From positions 248,001 to 312,000 of the forward strand of contig JAKLJX010000007.1 in the NCBI GenBank assembly GCA_023150945.1: a DNA stretch of 64,000 nucleotides, given 5' to 3'. Below are positions 62,540 through 64,000 of the stretch, piece after piece (position 1 is the stretch's first letter; the number at the start of each line of letters is the position of its first letter). Under the pieces are notes generated by a model. It made no database searches, was not told the origin of the DNA, and was given only the letters and a program-made list of their open reading frames with translations. The DNA is from a bacterium (GTDB lineage Bacteria; Zhuqueibacterota; Zhuqueibacteria; Zhuqueibacterales; Zhuqueibacteraceae). The translations under genes were made by a program, and so were the position numbers.

Positions 62540-64000
62540 ATGATCCACATGCCCCGATCCGCCATCGGTTTGCTTCCGTTGATTTTTATTGCACTAGCTT
62601 GTGAACGGGCTGCGAAGGACAGGGGAGTGCCAGATTCTGAAAATGTGGCAGCGCCGCAGGTACTCCAGCAAACCGAACTGTTGGATGAGTTTTTGCGCGA
62701 TCGCATTGAAGAGGCGGGCATTCCGCCGCGGATCGCGGTCGGCAATGAGCTGATCCATGCCTCTGCCGTGCTGCCGCTTTTTTATGAGCAGCGCGCTTAT
62801 GCGCCCGCGTGGTGCCACGACGGCGGTATGGACTCCCGGGCGGATTCCCTGCTCGAAGCGATTCGCAATGCGGGTCAAGAAGGGTTGAATCCAAACGACT
62901 ACCACCTGGAGAAAATCGGATCGCTTTGGGCGAGCGTGTATCAGCAGCGGGCGGAGAAAAAGCGGCATGACTCCCGCCAGCTTGTCGATCTCGATTTGTT
63001 GCTCACCGATGCTTTTCTCGTTTATGGCTCTCATTTATTGGCCGGCAAAATCAATCCTGAAACGATAGATTCCGAATGGTTCGCCAATCGCCGCGAAATC
63101 GATCTCGCCGCGCATCTCCAAACCGCGCTCGAAAAAAATCAAATCACCGAAGCTTTGCGAAGCTTGCTGCCGCCGCAGCCCGGTTATGCCCGCCTGCGAA
63201 AAGCGCTGGCGCGCTATCGCGACATTGCCGCAAACGGCGGCTGGCCGGTGGTGCCCGACGGGCCAAAATTGCAGCAAAGCGACCACGGCGAACGCGTTGT
63301 GGCGTTGCGGCGCCGGCTCATTGCCGCCGGCGATTTGGACCCGGCCGAGGGTGACAGCCTTGATCTTTTTGACGACGCGGTGGCAGAAGCGCTGCGCAAA
63401 TTTCAGCGGCGGCACGGCTTGGAGGTCGACGGTGTTGCCGGCGCCGCCACCCTGGCGAATTTAAATGTTCCCGTGGCGGAACGAATACGGCAAGTCATCT
63501 TGAACATGGAGCGCTGGCGTTGGCTCCCTCAGGATCTGGGGCAGCGCCACCTCCTCGTCAATATCGCAAATTTCGAATTGGATGTCTTCGAGTCCGGCGA
63601 GATCGTGCTCATGATGCGCGTGATGGTCGGCAGGGATTATCGGCGCACCCCGGTTTTTAGCGATCGCATGACCTATCTCGTTCTCAGTCCATACTGGCAT
63701 GTGCCTCCGGGTATTGCCACCAGAGACATCTTGCCTGCGGTCAAAAAGGACCTCGGTTATCTCGCCAAACAAAACATGAAAGTCTTTCAAGGCTGGGGCG
63801 CAGAGGCCAGGGCGATTGATCCCGCCACCATCAACTGGCAAACAATAACGGCGAGAAACTTGAATTACAGATTCCGGCAAGATCCCGGGCCCGCCAATGC
63901 ACTCGGCCGCGTCAAATTCATGTTTCCCAACCGGTTCAACGTCTATCTGCACGACACGCCCTCACGCGAGCTTTTCACCAGGACGGAGCGCGCTTTCAGC
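62540..64000 (+). CDS. L,D-transpeptidase (YcbB/LdtD-like), partial at window edge
   Basis: The frame is open from ATG 62540 to the last base: 487 codons seen, stop beyond the window. A lipoprotein-like signal (LLPLIFIALAC) is followed by a scaffold domain (ELLDEFLRDRIEEAGIPP, PLFYEQRAYAPAW, GLNPNDYHLEKI), a peptidoglycan-binding repeat (LRKFQRRHGLEVDGVAGAAT, about 294-313) and the start of a YkuD catalytic domain (HLLVNIANFELDVFE, MMRVMVGRDYRRTP, YWHVPPGIATRDILP). The catalytic SHGCIR-like loop lies past the window end. It forms 3-3 cross-links in peptidoglycan. No other cell-wall gene is near. Confidence 0.9.
   Translation, partial: MIHMPRSAIGLLPLIFIALACERAAKDRGVPDSENVAAPQVLQQTELLDEFLRDRIEEAGIPPRIAVGNELIHASAVLPLFYEQRAYAPAWCHDGGMDSRADSLLEAIRNAGQEGLNPNDYHLEKIGSLWASVYQQRAEKKRHDSRQLVDLDLLLTDAFLVYGSHLLAGKINPETIDSEWFANRREIDLAAHLQTALEKNQITEALRSLLPPQPGYARLRKALARYRDIAANGGWPVVPDGPKLQQSDHGERVVALRRRLIAAGDLDPAEGDSLDLFDDAVAEALRKFQRRHGLEVDGVAGAATLANLNVPVAERIRQVILNMERWRWLPQDLGQRHLLVNIANFELDVFESGEIVLMMRVMVGRDYRRTPVFSDRMTYLVLSPYWHVPPGIATRDILPAVKKDLGYLAKQNMKVFQGWGAEARAIDPATINWQTITARNLNYRFRQDPGPANALGRVKFMFPNRFNVYLHDTPSRELFTRTERAFS

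Overview
The window is a chromosome-like stretch of GC-rich bacterial DNA, densely coding on both strands. Secreted and lipoprotein genes, Wzi-like and OmpA-like outer-membrane proteins, and a PhoD-like phosphatase ending in a YPNPF...SGLYFVRV-type C-terminal domain suggest a Gram-negative member of the FCB superphylum, possibly a KSB1- or Calditrichota-like lineage. That placement is inference. I see no rRNA, tRNA, CRISPR array or intact insertion sequence.

0-8.6 kb: pyruvate kinase, alkaline phosphatase, an overlapping lipoprotein/OmpA-like pair and a PTS EIIA-domain protein on the minus strand; then a plus-strand pair of unknown exported proteins and a metallo-beta-lactamase/rhodanese enzyme. 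8.8-17.9 kb: a NACHT NTPase, a zinc-finger/SpoIIE phosphatase fusion, two membrane GT2 glycosyltransferases around a pseudouridine synthase, a PHP metallohydrolase and a small lipoprotein. 18-29 kb, minus strand: PhoD-like phosphatase, GNAT, lipoprotein, AAA/DUF4143 ATPase, M28 peptidase, Wzi-like barrel, cytochrome c, polysaccharide deacetylase and radical SAM/SPASM protein.

29.2-32.7 kb is the highlight. A long prokaryotic Argonaute of the long-B (RsAgo-like) type with a degenerate PIWI active site overlaps by 13 bp a protein whose C-terminus is a PD-(D/E)XK nuclease. The pair looks like a guide-directed defence system in which an inactive Argonaute licenses a separate nuclease. Its base composition is visibly more AT-rich than the flanks, suggesting acquisition by transfer.

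32.9-46.6 kb: a third GT2 enzyme, a LarA-like protein lacking the cofactor-binding lysine, M24 peptidase, RlmD-type methyltransferase, sulfurtransferase, alpha-amylase, methyltransferase, an SPFH/NfeD pair, a nitrilase-family amidase and a ParB-domain protein. 47-64 kb: an SLC13/TrkA-C transporter, a bacterial eRF1-like (hibernation-factor-type) protein, a deleted remnant of another SLC13 gene, a P2-type cation ATPase flanked by copies of a 12-bp motif, a decayed peptidase/propeller/barrel gene (nonsense codon plus frame changes), a second SLC13-like permease, a small membrane protein, a Na/Pi cotransporter, a Vps62-like/barrel protein and an L,D-transpeptidase cut by the window edge.
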